NCBI RefSeq assembly: GCF_004337695.1
Contig: NZ_SJXJ01000011.1
Coordinates: forward strand, 1-64,000
Source: Tenacibaculum sp. M341
GTDB taxonomy: Bacteria; Bacteroidota; Bacteroidia; Flavobacteriales; Flavobacteriaceae
Direction of reading: 5' to 3'
DNA length: 64,000 bases
Shown here: one piece after another, positions 1-9,800 of the stretch
How positions within the stretch are numbered: the stretch's first letter is position 1
How the letters are laid out: each line of letters opens with the position of its first letter
The notes under the pieces: model-generated
Told to the model about the DNA's origin: nothing
The model's input: only the letters and a program-made list of their open reading frames with translations
Database searches by the model: none
Translations under genes and position numbers: made by a program

Positions 1-44
1 ACTATTTCTAATTCTATCATATCTTTGCTTAGTACTTGGTACAT
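1..44 (-). CDS. Possible transposase N-terminus, cut by window edge
   Basis: A minus-strand frame starts with ATG at 44 and stays open to base 1, reading MYQVLSKDMIELEI. This short N-terminus looks to me like the start of insertion-sequence transposases seen in Bacteroidota, but only 14 residues are visible, so the family cannot be fixed. The inverted pair AGGGTTGT/ACAACCCT lies immediately upstream of the ATG. An insertion sequence at the end of a toxin/immunity remnant array would be unsurprising. It could equally be a chance open frame. Confidence 0.25.
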   Translation of the reverse strand, partial: MYQVLSKDMIELEI

Positions 45-88
45 AGGGTTGTGTTTTTATGTTTCGCAACACAAATATCTACAACCCT
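45..88. repeat. Inverted repeat AGGGTTGT / ACAACCCT
   Basis: Perfect 8-bp arms at 45-52 and 81-88 enclose 28 bp. The element lies between the immunity-like gene ending at 109 and the partial frame starting at 44. It could be an insertion-sequence end or a transcript-end hairpin. The sequence alone does not decide. Confidence 0.4.
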
Positions 89-108
89 TAATTTTTTCTC
101 AAAAAAAG

Positions 109-447
109 TCAAGATGACTTCCTCATTAAATATGTTTTTCCATACAGGTTTACATATAAACTTTCATCAAACAATGAAGAATTTTTAAATTTTTTATAAT
201 TTAATGAATTATTAATTTTTTCATCATTAAAACTCAACATTATCATATATATATATTCTTCTAAAACTTCAAAGTTAAAATCTTTTATAACTTCTTGTCT
301 AAATACCTGTATATCTACTCTATTCTGTTTTTCAGAATGTATAACACTACCTATATCTAACTGAAAATTAATCTTTTTATCATCTATATAATCAATATAT
401 TCTTGTATATTTTTTTTCTTTTTAAAAATTTTATTTAGGAATTTCAT
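109..447 (-). CDS. Small hypothetical protein, putative orphan immunity protein
   Basis: A 112-residue protein starting MKFLNKIFKKKK. I chose the ATG at 447 over an in-frame one at 513 because a separate toxin-tail-like frame (431-517) ends inside its first codons, the overlap usual for toxin/immunity pairs. The protein is Lys/Asn/Ile/Tyr-rich, soluble, without signal peptide or membrane segment, and I recognise no domain. It is the last immunity-like gene downstream of the RHS locus on the same strand. The immunity role is inferred from position only; I do not know the cognate toxin. Confidence 0.5.
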   Translation of the reverse strand: MKFLNKIFKKKKNIQEYIDYIDDKKINFQLDIGSVIHSEKQNRVDIQVFRQEVIKDFNFEVLEEYIYMIMLSFNDEKINNSLNYKKFKNSSLFDESLYVNLYGKTYLMRKSS

Positions 448-517
448 TTTTATCTGTTTTATGATTATTGTTTTTATATCCAAATAAAGTCCAAGTGCCA
501 TAAATTCCTGCAAGTCC
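431..517 (-). pseudogene. Remnant of a toxin C-terminal tail (28 codons)
   Basis: Directly after an in-frame TAG (518-520) the minus strand reads GLAGIYGTWTLFGYKNN... and stops at TAA 431-433, in a different frame from the gene at 109-447 and overlapping its start by 17 nt. The tail-overlaps-next-ATG arrangement matches an RHS toxin tip followed by its immunity gene. There is no start codon and no RHS core, so it can only be a displaced fragment. I read it as an orphan tip left when a new tip was acquired. Being only 28 codons long, a chance frame is not excluded. Confidence 0.45.
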
Positions 518-528
518 CTAAGCTGGCG

Positions 529-544
529 CTCGACTCCCGTCGAG
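529..544. repeat. Short palindrome CTCGAC-N4-GTCGAG
   Basis: Perfect 6-bp arms at 529-534 and 539-544. The same arms recur at 706-720, and longer relatives (CTCGACTGCGCTCGA) occur at 14169-14231. This is a REP-like intergenic element. Here it sits right at the upstream boundary of the toxin-tail remnant. Confidence 0.55.
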
Positions 545-551
545 TGATTCG

Positions 552-672
552 TTAACTAAATTAACTCATAAGCCTGCTAAATATAATCCTTATTTATTAT
601 GATAATTTAAATTCATTACTTTCTAAATATAGAACAACTATCTACATTATTATAAATCAAAGTAGTTTTGAT
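552..672 (-). repeat. Diverged 120-bp direct repeat, copy A
   Basis: This block aligns over its whole length, at roughly three quarters identity by eye, with 1178-1298 (copy B). The best conserved stretch is AAAGTAGTTTTGAT at the high-coordinate end. In the direction of the RHS genes each copy lies just before a toxin-tail remnant plus immunity-like gene, so it marks cassette boundaries. Confidence 0.7.
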
Positions 673-705
673 GTTTATTATTTTATTTGATTAACATTAA
701 TGATA

Positions 706-720
706 CTCGACAGAGTCGAG
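706..720. repeat. Short palindrome CTCGAC-N3-GTCGAG
   Basis: Second copy of the CTCGAC/GTCGAG hairpin within the toxin remnant array (arms 706-711 and 715-720). The surrounding 673-834 interval has no gene I can support. Confidence 0.5.
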
Positions 721-834
721 CCATTACTTTTATTTATTCATTTGGGAGCAAGCTATAGTAAATGTATCATAGGATTAATCTAAAATATGTAAACTTTTTT
801 AGGCCGAGACATTAATTCGAGCGTGAGCTGGAGA

Positions 835-1080
835 CTACTTTAAAACCATGACAATTATAAAAATCATGATAAATAAAAGAATCTTTAGCAAACTTAATCT
901 TGCCCTTTTAATATTTTCCATATTAGGTTTCGAAAAACTTTTATTATTAAAATCGAATAGGTTTTCATGAAAATCAGATTCATTTCCACCATTTTCTTCA
1001 TACACTTTTATAAAATCAACTATATTAAAAAGAATAAATAATAATGAGATTATTAAAATAATATTTATTATCAGACCCAT
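835..1080 (-). CDS. Small membrane protein, putative orphan immunity protein
   Basis: An 81-residue protein with two hydrophobic segments, at about residues 3-23 and 65-80, around an acidic, Asn-rich middle. This is a plausible inner-membrane hairpin. Its ATG (1078-1080) overlaps by 10 nt the end of a reading-frame remnant (1071-1181) that looks like a toxin tail. I recognise no family. By position and coupling I infer an immunity protein against a membrane- or envelope-acting toxin that is now lost; a chance small membrane protein is the alternative. Confidence 0.5.
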   Translation of the reverse strand: MGLIINIILIISLLFILFNIVDFIKVYEENGGNESDFHENLFDFNNKSFSKPNMENIKRARLSLLKILLFIMIFIIVMVLK

Positions 1081-1181
1081 TTAAATCTAACTTGTGTTTT
1101 AAAATTTAATTTCCCTTCAAAACTGAAAAAAGGACTACCATTTAATCCTACATATTTACCTATATCTTCCTGATTAATGAA
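1071..1181 (-). pseudogene. Remnant of a toxin C-terminal tail (36 codons)
   Basis: After an in-frame TAG at 1182-1184 the minus strand reads FINQEDIGKYVGLNGSPFFS..., ending ...TQVRFKWV and a TGA at 1071-1073. It overlaps the start of the small membrane protein gene by 10 nt. Composition is protein-like (Gly, Phe, charged alternation) and there is no start codon. It begins exactly where the 120-bp repeat copy B ends. I interpret it as the 3' end of a displaced RHS toxin tip still attached to its immunity gene. Confidence 0.5.
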
Positions 1182-1298
1182 CTAAAATAGCTCACAAACC
1201 TGTAAGATGTAATTCTTATTTAATATAATTATTTATATTCACAACTTTTCAAATATAAAACAACTACCTCCATTGTTATAAGTTAAAGTAGTTTTGAT
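1178..1298 (-). repeat. Diverged 120-bp direct repeat, copy B
   Basis: Partner of 552-672 (see copy A). Its low-coordinate end abuts the toxin-tail remnant 1071-1181, supporting its role as a recombination or insertion boundary. Confidence 0.7.
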
Positions 1299-1303
1299 AC
1301 GGA

Positions 1304-1527
1304 TTGAAAATCCGCACTAGCATATACGAGCGATCTGGAATTAAACACCATAAAATTCAGTTGCTAATAAATAAAACTATAAAGTATATCAAAAAACAGT
1401 ATAAACATAAAAAGCAGTAGAGATTATAAAAATCTCTGCTGCTTTCTTTTATCATTTTTTAAATTAATTTTAGACTTACGGATTTAAGGTGCAAATCCGC
1501 ACCAGCATATCTGAGAGCGATCTGGTT
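1304..1527. repeat. Two copies of an AAATCCGCAC-type dispersed repeat
   Basis: AAATCCGCAC followed by (T/C)AGCATAT and GAGCGATCTGG occurs at about 1307-1336 and again at about 1491-1525. They flank a hairpin (1411-1445) downstream of the immunity-like gene at 1594-1959. No gene is visible between 1299 and 1593. Confidence 0.5.
1411..1445 (-). terminator. Hairpin terminator downstream of the RHS-immunity unit
   Basis: AAAGCAG-AGAGATT pairs with AATCTCT-CTGCTTT across a short loop, with one mismatch. On the minus strand a U-rich stretch follows. It lies about 150 bp past the end of the immunity-like gene and is the likely end of the RHS transcript. Confidence 0.55.
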
Positions 1528-1593
1528 ACTCATTCATGAACGCCATTAGAAAAGATTCTAGCCTTTACTTTAATATACTAGCGAACTATGGAA

Positions 1594-1959
1594 TTATCTT
1601 TTAAATATAGGGTAAACTTTAGTTTTATATTTATGTTTATTGTATTTTCCTAAGTCTATATCACAATTACTTGGATCATTCTCATCATAAATAACTGTAA
1701 AAATACTTCCAATACAACAAACACTTCCATTATCACATTTAAACTTAGACACTTTTTCTTCTCCTGAATATCTTCTGTTATTAACAAAGAAAATATACTT
1801 CACATAATGTTTTCCTCCTATGTAATATTCATCAACTATCTTTCCTTTTGTTCTCAGACCATTATTTGCTAAATCTACGTTTCTTTTTATTGATAAAAAA
1901 ATTAATACAGCTAGCAACGTTATAGATAAAAAACCTATTATACCATAAAATTTTTGCAT
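1594..1959 (-). CDS. DUF3592-like single-span membrane protein, putative RHS immunity protein
   Basis: 121 residues: one membrane segment at residues 4-24, then a small soluble beta-rich domain with GKIVDEYYIGGKHYVKYIFF and the ending TVIYDENDPSNCDIDL. This resembles DUF3592-type domains. It starts 3 bp after the stop codon of the RHS protein on the same strand, the classical place for the cognate immunity gene. Residues 74-82 contain three Cys. The immunity function is inferred from position; the domain assignment is by eye. The region facing the toxin cannot be predicted. Confidence 0.55.
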   Translation of the reverse strand: MQKFYGIIGFLSITLLAVLIFLSIKRNVDLANNGLRTKGKIVDEYYIGGKHYVKYIFFVNNRRYSGEEKVSKFKCDNGSVCCIGSIFTVIYDENDPSNCDIDLGKYNKHKYKTKVYPIFKR

Positions 1960-1962
1960 AAA

Positions 1963-4900
1963 CTATTCTTTTAGAGGTTTTCCCCCATTTATCTTAATAT
2001 AATTAAAGTTACTATTTTTTAATTCATGAATGGAAAAAAAACTTTCTTTTAATAAGTTCTGATTGATTTGATCTTCCAACTTTTTCACATAACTCTGAGT
2101 TAAAGCTGAGAAAAAATATCCACCTCCTATTCTTCCTTTGTATGCTAATTTTGAGTTTAACCTCCCAGCATGTAGACTCAACATCGTTTGCTCTAGTGTT
2201 TTTATTTCTAGACCTTTTTCCCATGTGATATCTACACCTGAATTAATGAGTTCTCCTGCAATACCTTTAACTCCAATTAAGGTTAAGCCTACCCCCAGAA
2301 TATTTACTCTTTCGAAATGAAAATCATTTGCATAAATCTCAGAACCTAAATCATATAAAGTTGCTAATCCATTTCTTGATACCAATGATGAAACTGTTGT
2401 ACCAACTGAAGGCACAAATGAACCTATAGCCATAATTCCAGGTAAAACAATAGGTGCAGCCATCAAAGCTGCAATACCTACTAATGCTCCATCCATACTT
2501 CTTCTTGCTGAACCTGGACCATTAATCAACAACCATGAAGGATCAGACATAATTCTTGCTACTTCAGATGTTCTACCAGTTATTATAACTTCGGACAGAC
2601 CAAAATCAAACTCTGTATTCCAAGCTCCTTCTGAATAACTCCATGGATTCCCTCCACCATCATAAACTACTCCTCCATTTTCAGGTTTTTCACATTCATT
2701 TCCATCTTTATCTGTACACCCTCCGTCAGGATCAACAGACTGGTTTGGAGTATTGTCCATTGCCATATAAGGTGAATGATATTGACCATAAGGATCTGGT
2801 GTAAGCCATCTACCTATTCTAGGTTCATATATCCTTAGTTGAAAAGATGGCTTTAATGTCTCAACATCTGTCTCAGCAAACTCTCCCTGATATCCATAAC
2901 GATACCCATTTGCCCCCCATTTACGGTTTGTCATTGCCATTCCAAAAGGATAATAATCTGTAGCACTCGTAATAGCTGCTGCATTACCCGTTTCATCTTT
3001 TGCTATGACCGCACGTACATTTCCTAAGTGATCTGTCAATTGATAAACGCTCGTACTAGTTGCTTTATTATAAATCCCTAACCTACCAGCACCATAAATT
3101 GGGAATTCTTTTTGTATACCATTTTCATAAATCGCCAATACTTTTCCAGCTACATCTAATAAATAGTCAGTTCTTTTTTCTACTGAAACTCCATCGTTTT
3201 CATATGTTAATTTGACAGTTCTAAAATTTTTGTCATTATACTGAAAAGCTACTTTATTTTTTCCATTATATTTTACCAAGGTTACCAGTCCACTCGCATT
3301 ATATTCGTAATCTACCTTCTCTTCTTCATTTCTTATTAGCTGACCAATGCTGTTATACTCATAATTATCACCATCTTGATCTTTAATATCATCTGCGTGG
3401 GTATCAATAGTTACTGCATCATCTACACGTTTTAACTGATTTGGTTTGTTTTCATAATACTCATAACTCAACTCATCCATTCTATTAGAATCTTCAGTAC
3501 CAATCTTTTCAGTATTCTTATTTCTAAACAAGCTTTTTATATTACCATTGGCATCATAAGTTAAATTACTTACGTTATAATCACCATTCGCATATAAACT
3601 TGCTCCTGCTGTTGGATTGATAGTAGCACTTAATCTGGTTGTATTAGAAGCAACTATAGAAAAACCATCTTTGAATATAATAGAATTGGACGCTTTAATG
3701 GTTTGACTTCCTATTAATGGAGTATCCAACACTACAGTCTCTGGAATATCATTATCTAAATCGTCAAAAGTTGCTTTTGTCAACCAATTATTACGATCGT
3801 ATTCATAAAAATACTGTAACGGACTTGTTTCGCTGCCTTCTATCAATGTATTCCAAGTCATTGCTTTGATATTGCCGTTGTATTGGTCTTCATTAGCTGA
3901 TGTATAGGAAAATTTATTTGTATCCCTTGCGTAATCTCCACTGTAATAATCTAACGTAACACCAAACAAATCTGTTCCATTAGGATTTAAATCAAGATCT
4001 GTTGCTAAACTTGGATGGTTAATAGATTTTAATTGCCCAGCTAAATTGTATACATAATCAATATCCTGAATACCATCTGCTAATGTAGTACGTTTTAAAG
4101 CGCCTGTTTCATAATACGTATAATCAGCATGTGTAGTATACCTACTTCCATCAGTAGAAGTTTCCACTTTTACCAACTGCTGTGTATGTTCATCATAAGT
4201 ATATCTATGAATAAACTTTTCAGCAGTATTGTATTTTTGAAACACTACTTGTAATACTTGGCTTGTAACTGGATCGTATTCATAATCAATCGTTACACCT
4301 TTAACCCCTCCATAAAACCCAATCATTTTCTGTACAATCCATTGTACTCTTCCATATACATCGTAACTGTAATAAGTAATTGAATTCTCATTGGATGTTT
4401 TAGCTACATTGCTTGCCAAAAATGAAGGATTTCCATATGAAGTATGAACTCCATTAAGATATGTTACATCAGTACTATTTAAAAAATCATATTTTGTATG
4501 GTGCTGCTCTTTACGATCATTTGATCCCCTAGGGATAGTAGGTTCATCATATTCCACGCTATTTCGCAATACTTCCTTAAAAGGATTCATTTCTATTGTA
4601 ATCTCTACTGTTGGAAAAGCCTCTAAATAATTTGAAATATTTCCTTCATAAACTCCACTTTCAACAGGACGTCCTAATTCATCATACTCAGTATAAGAAA
4701 ACTCGCCTTGTTCCCATTGTTTACTATTTATAGAATAACGAATCTGTCCGTCTTCTCTGTAAATAAACCAAGCATTCCCTTCATCTGGACTTTCTGTAGC
4801 AATTAACTGTCCAGATATATCATATTTAAAATAAGATTTTAACCCCTCATTATGACTAACTGTAGCCTTTATTTTGTTTGTGTTGCTAAAACATTCTTCA

Positions 4901-6837
4901 TTAAATCCTAATGGTTGTAATGTTGCTGTTAATTGTCCGATGTCATTATACTCATTTAAACTATAATCGTAATAATTTACTTTATAACGAACCCCTACAG
5001 CTAAATTTCCTTCAACTGCGTTAATAGATCCATCACTAGATATATATGTTAAATTAGAAGCTTTAGTATACTCTTTCATACCTATATATTCTATGCGATA
5101 AAAACCAGCATTTTGAATTGCATAAGTAGTAGTAACAATCTCTTCTGTTTTTAAATCATATACTTTATAAACTCTATGAGGATCAGGACCTAAAAAACTT
5201 AATGTATTTTCACATCCTTTGGGTATATGAATATCCACAAACCCCTGCTCTCCTATCAATGATAATAACTCATACTGAGCTGGTGCTGTTGTTCTTACTG
5301 CTGAATCATTATTCCATCCTGATTTTGCTGCTCCCAAAGTCTTACCATCTGTATCAAAAAAAACCACTGATTCATTTCCATCAACATCCTCTACAATAAT
5401 TTTAGTTGCTTTTAACCATACCATTTGGTTACTCGAGTCATTAATTACAGAGTTAATATTCTCATAAGTATCTGCAATAGGTTGATTCTTTGAAAACTTC
5501 TCATAACCAAATGTGTAATACATTTCTTGAGCTACTGGTAATGTAAAACTGACCCCATGCTTCCATTCTCCATTAATCTTATTTCCTCCAATAGTTTGTT
5601 TTACTAAACCAGGCATTAAATCACTATAAATAGTTCTCAAATATGGTCGATTAGTAACATCTTGAAACTTTTCTCCTTCATTTGCCCTACTATAATACCA
5701 ACCTAATGAATTTGGAATATTTGTGACCATAGTTGGATTTTCTGAGTCATGCTCAAAATCTTCATTAGTAAAGGTACCTCCTTCCTTTTGAATAAAATCT
5801 GTTTGATATTCAAAATTGAAAGCAGGAGAATTAAATTTTACAGGAGCGCTCAATGTCTGCAATGCTGGGCGACCTTGTGAATCATATTTTGTTTCATTTA
5901 CCCATATTTTTTTACTACTTATATCATATGTCTGTGACTGTATTCTTTTTCCTAAATCATCGTAATATGTCTTGATTTCGCCTAATAACTTTCCATCTCT
6001 ATTATAAGCACCTGATCTTACATAATTAAACTGTAAATCTCCTTCAGCATCAGGACACCCATTTCCTGTTCCAAATTCTGTTGGACATTGATCTAGATTG
6101 TTATCTGCATAATTATGAGGAACATTTGTTAATTCAAAATACAAACCTCTATTTCCATACCCAAATCCATCTTCATCCATATCTATATAAAAAATACCGT
6201 GTGTTGGATTGGTACTTGCTGACTGAATTAAAATGACATTTGAATCTCTTGTGGACCGAACTATTACATTATTATTTGGTACACGATTAATTGATGGTAA
6301 ACTTCGTAAAATAAATGAATGATCTAATGTTGAACCTGTATTATTTGGTAAAATTGTTAATTTATAAACGTATGCACCTTCTTGATATCCCTCATATTCT
6401 ATTGAGGGTCCTAATCTTACAATTGTTCCTGTTGTAGTAGTTACTGACATAGTGTTTCCTCCTGTACTTCCTACTCCACCCCCTATGATTATATTTAAAT
6501 CTACAGGTTCTATATCATCTTCAGGTAGAATTGTTGGTCCATCAATATTCAAATCACATGGTCCCTGTTTATAAACTAACAAATCTAATATAGCACCTTC
6601 TGCTGGTACATTTCCTGAAAATGGACTACCGTTTAGCTTTAACTGAAAGGTAAAATCACAGTAAATAAAAGGATCTGATGGTCCAATAGGATCATCAGGA
6701 CCTATAGGGATAGGAACTGCTAAACCTTCTACATCTTCTATCGAATTTTCTTGCTGCTCTGTTATTTGAGAATAAACTTGATTTATACTTACAAAGAGTG
6801 TAAAAACAAATACTAATCTTTTAAAAATCTTTTTCAT
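1963..6837 (-). CDS. RHS repeat-associated core protein with variable C-terminal toxin tip
   Basis: 1624 residues. A signal peptide (about 1-23) is followed by a DQCP...GCPDAEGD Ca-binding-like motif near 250, many YD-type repeats (YDELGRP, YEYDRNN, YEYNASG), and the RHS core at about 1260-1371: DHLGNVRAVI, YYPFGM, YGYQGEF and LRIYEPRIGRWLTPDP. The core closes with SVDPDGG, the usual self-cleavage region. Beyond it, about 250 residues form the tip, with a hydrophobic stretch near 1440-1480 and a basic C-terminus ending NGGKPLKE. I recognise no known nuclease or ADP-ribosylating motif in the tip. Known family behaviour: the YD shell encapsulates the cleaved tip. It is coupled to the preceding giant gene (6-bp gap) and to the immunity-like gene downstream. 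Confidence 0.9.
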   Translation of the reverse strand: MKKIFKRLVFVFTLFVSINQVYSQITEQQENSIEDVEGLAVPIPIGPDDPIGPSDPFIYCDFTFQLKLNGSPFSGNVPAEGAILDLLVYKQGPCDLNIDGPTILPEDDIEPVDLNIIIGGGVGSTGGNTMSVTTTTGTIVRLGPSIEYEGYQEGAYVYKLTILPNNTGSTLDHSFILRSLPSINRVPNNNVIVRSTRDSNVILIQSASTNPTHGIFYIDMDEDGFGYGNRGLYFELTNVPHNYADNNLDQCPTEFGTGNGCPDAEGDLQFNYVRSGAYNRDGKLLGEIKTYYDDLGKRIQSQTYDISSKKIWVNETKYDSQGRPALQTLSAPVKFNSPAFNFEYQTDFIQKEGGTFTNEDFEHDSENPTMVTNIPNSLGWYYSRANEGEKFQDVTNRPYLRTIYSDLMPGLVKQTIGGNKINGEWKHGVSFTLPVAQEMYYTFGYEKFSKNQPIADTYENINSVINDSSNQMVWLKATKIIVEDVDGNESVVFFDTDGKTLGAAKSGWNNDSAVRTTAPAQYELLSLIGEQGFVDIHIPKGCENTLSFLGPDPHRVYKVYDLKTEEIVTTTYAIQNAGFYRIEYIGMKEYTKASNLTYISSDGSINAVEGNLAVGVRYKVNYYDYSLNEYNDIGQLTATLQPLGFNEECFSNTNKIKATVSHNEGLKSYFKYDISGQLIATESPDEGNAWFIYREDGQIRYSINSKQWEQGEFSYTEYDELGRPVESGVYEGNISNYLEAFPTVEITIEMNPFKEVLRNSVEYDEPTIPRGSNDRKEQHHTKYDFLNSTDVTYLNGVHTSYGNPSFLASNVAKTSNENSITYYSYDVYGRVQWIVQKMIGFYGGVKGVTIDYEYDPVTSQVLQVVFQKYNTAEKFIHRYTYDEHTQQLVKVETSTDGSRYTTHADYTYYETGALKRTTLADGIQDIDYVYNLAGQLKSINHPSLATDLDLNPNGTDLFGVTLDYYSGDYARDTNKFSYTSANEDQYNGNIKAMTWNTLIEGSETSPLQYFYEYDRNNWLTKATFDDLDNDIPETVVLDTPLIGSQTIKASNSIIFKDGFSIVASNTTRLSATINPTAGASLYANGDYNVSNLTYDANGNIKSLFRNKNTEKIGTEDSNRMDELSYEYYENKPNQLKRVDDAVTIDTHADDIKDQDGDNYEYNSIGQLIRNEEEKVDYEYNASGLVTLVKYNGKNKVAFQYNDKNFRTVKLTYENDGVSVEKRTDYLLDVAGKVLAIYENGIQKEFPIYGAGRLGIYNKATSTSVYQLTDHLGNVRAVIAKDETGNAAAITSATDYYPFGMAMTNRKWGANGYRYGYQGEFAETDVETLKPSFQLRIYEPRIGRWLTPDPYGQYHSPYMAMDNTPNQSVDPDGGCTDKDGNECEKPENGGVVYDGGGNPWSYSEGAWNTEFDFGLSEVIITGRTSEVARIMSDPSWLLINGPGSARRSMDGALVGIAALMAAPIVLPGIMAIGSFVPSVGTTVSSLVSRNGLATLYDLGSEIYANDFHFERVNILGVGLTLIGVKGIAGELINSGVDITWEKGLEIKTLEQTMLSLHAGRLNSKLAYKGRIGGGYFFSALTQSYVKKLEDQINQNLLKESFFSIHELKNSNFNYIKINGGKPLKE

Positions 6838-6843
6838 ATTCTT

Positions 6844-9800
6844 TTAATTGTTATTTCTTTTGTAATTGTATGAATTTCTAGACACCTTTTTAAAACCTCC
6901 TTTTTCTTCTTCTGTTTCTGGATTAAGTACTTTATCTATAACCTCTACCTGTGTTTCTACCAATCTTCCAGCAGTGTCATAAATGTAATGAGTAGATAAT
7001 CCATTTGATCCCATAATATAACTAACCTCATCCCACTCATTATATACGTAACTAATCATACTTGAACTGATTGGGTGTAATCTAAAATCATCTGCATAAA
7101 TTGTCCCTGAAGTACATGTAATAGCTACACTAGCTCCTTCGATAGGAATATTAATATATCCATTTAATTGAACCCAATTTCCAGCATATACTTTCTCAGA
7201 AACATTGAATGGTTTTTGAGAGGTATTCAATAAAATTTTAGTTTTATTTTCATCAACTTTACGTACCCATACAGATACTTTGAATCGTTTTTTCAAATCT
7301 GTATTTCTTTCTTCTTTTCTAGGTATATCGACTTGAAATGACTTTTTACCAGCATCTATCTGCATACTATAACTACCTGTGTGTGCTTGCAATACTCTAG
7401 CTGTTGCAGTTCCTACCAATACATTTCCTCCTAAATATTGGTGACTCCCTTCTTCTGTATATTCAGCACTACTATAGTATATATCTTCGTATGCTGCATT
7501 AGAAATAGCCATTACTTTTGTATAATTATCTCCCATTTTTGTAGAAATATAATTTGCATTTATGTCTTTTACTTCTAATGGTTGTGAAAACTGATTGTAT
7601 TTTGTAGTCTCACTTGTTTTTTTCCAATTTAAATTAGTGGCACTAGAATTATAATCAAACTCTACAAAGTTATCATATGTGCTATCAGATGCTAATTTTC
7701 CATTCCATATGTACGTTTTATGCTTCCTCCAAACATCATTAGAAGTTTCTGAGCTATTATCATCAAATAAATACACCCAATTATTATTCCATGTTGTTAC
7801 ACTAGCTCCAATCTCTTTCCATCTTCCATCTTTAAGGATATAACTAATTTCACCTGCTGTTTGGATTAACATATTTTTGTTGTCAACATCATATAACTTT
7901 GATCCCATCATATCGTACTTTTTAAAAGCAGGAACTACCTTTCTTTTAAACCCTCTACCATCACTTGAATATGTTCTAGATTCTAACAATTGTCCTGTTA
8001 AAAAATCGTATTCATCAAAATACTCTATCACTGAATGATTTCCTGATTTTTTTTCTACACTTTCTAAAACACTAGGATAGTCTATTTTTGAAGTAGAACT
8101 AACATAAAATTTTTCATAATTACTAGTTAAAACATTTTTTGCCACTCTTTTATAACTAGAAAAAGATTCTTGAGTTACACCAATTTCCCCATCGTTCTCT
8201 AAATCTATCTTATAATTATTTTCTACTTTACTTAACAGATGTAGTTTTTTATTATATACACTAATACTATTGATACGCCCTAAATTTCCTAATCTGCTTT
8301 CTATTGTGTATTTATTTGATATTACTTTTCCATTATCAAAAATAATATTTTCATCTTCTTTAACTCTAAAACACTCCCCTAAACTAAAAATATATCCATT
8401 CTCATTCTGCTTTTCTTCAAGGGTCTCAAAATTATATTCGGTTTTCCCTAAAAAATCTCCTTTTCCATCCAAATTTAACATTTCAACTTTACTATACATT
8501 ACCAATGGTGAAGGTAATTCAGAAGCATATGGAACCCCTTTTTGTTCTTTACTAGGTGCATAAGAAGTAAGTCCTCCATAGTAATTATAATTTGTTTGAG
8601 CAATATTCTTTACTCCATCATTTACTAATATACTTTTAGTTCTAATTCCTCCACCTACTTTATAAGTGGAATTATTATAAATAGCCTCTTTATATATATC
8701 ATTTTCGTAAACAATATTTATTTCACCACCTGTAGGCATTATAATATTATTTAAACTCCATGATTCTGCTCCTTTTTTATTATATCCCCAATCATCAATA
8801 TCATCTTTATCGTAGGAATTGTTTACTCCATAATTAAATGTATATGGCGGAATTAATTGATTACCTCTTTTTCCCTTGTATAGGAGTTCTTTTAAACTTA
8901 AACGCCCCGAAAAAGAATTTGGAGTACCGTCTGTTAAACTGTAATCATGTTTAAATTCAATAACCTCTTGTGCATTTTCCTCTATTCCTAAATCTTTAAT
9001 ATCTTCAACTGTAATAACATTATCATATATATTGACATCAAATTCTTTCAAAACTGATTTATTTTTAAAAAAATATGTATCGTTAAACTTATATGCTCTT
9101 GTTGAAATACTGTATCCTTTTTCTTCTCTTATACTCAATTTACTCTTATTAAAGTTTTGTAACTTATCGTTTTGAAAAAGTAAAATTTTATCTAAGCCTA
9201 ACAATACAGTTTTTGGTGTATACATATTTCTTATTGTACTTTCTGATAAAAGTGGGTATACACAAATAGTCTGACCTTGACCTGCTGGAATATTATGACA
9301 TGGTAAATTCACTTCGTTTCCATTAATAGTGTAAAATGTTTGTTTTGCCTCAACTGTTCTTTTTGATGAATAGCCCTTACTTTGATTTACAAAATCGTTA
9401 ACATTAAAACTTTGCATTGTCTTTTTTTCATTTCCAAAGCCATCAAGCCTGGTCTTTTTTACAAACAAAGCTGTATGGGTTCTAGTTTTAATAGCATCTA
9501 AATAGTAAAGTTGTTTTCGTCCCCATTTATAAGAATAAGTTGATTTTTTGGAATCTTTTTTATCTATATTCTCTTCTACTCTTCCATTTGGAGTTCTCCA
9601 AATATATCCGTCAGACCATTTACCATAATCAAACTCAACCCAATAACCATAATCATCAACATCTAAACTTCCATTTTCATTTATATCTACATAATCTGGT
9701 CCTGTTATTGCTGTTAGTAACCAATGTGTTGCATAAGGTGTATTTTTTTGAATTTCATAAAAATTGTCATCTTCAGTAGCAACATCATCACCTTTACCAT

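Noticed and set aside
2024-2320. Small ORFs on either strand inside the RHS tip
   Set aside because: They are alternative frames of the tip; no independent start context or protein-like composition.
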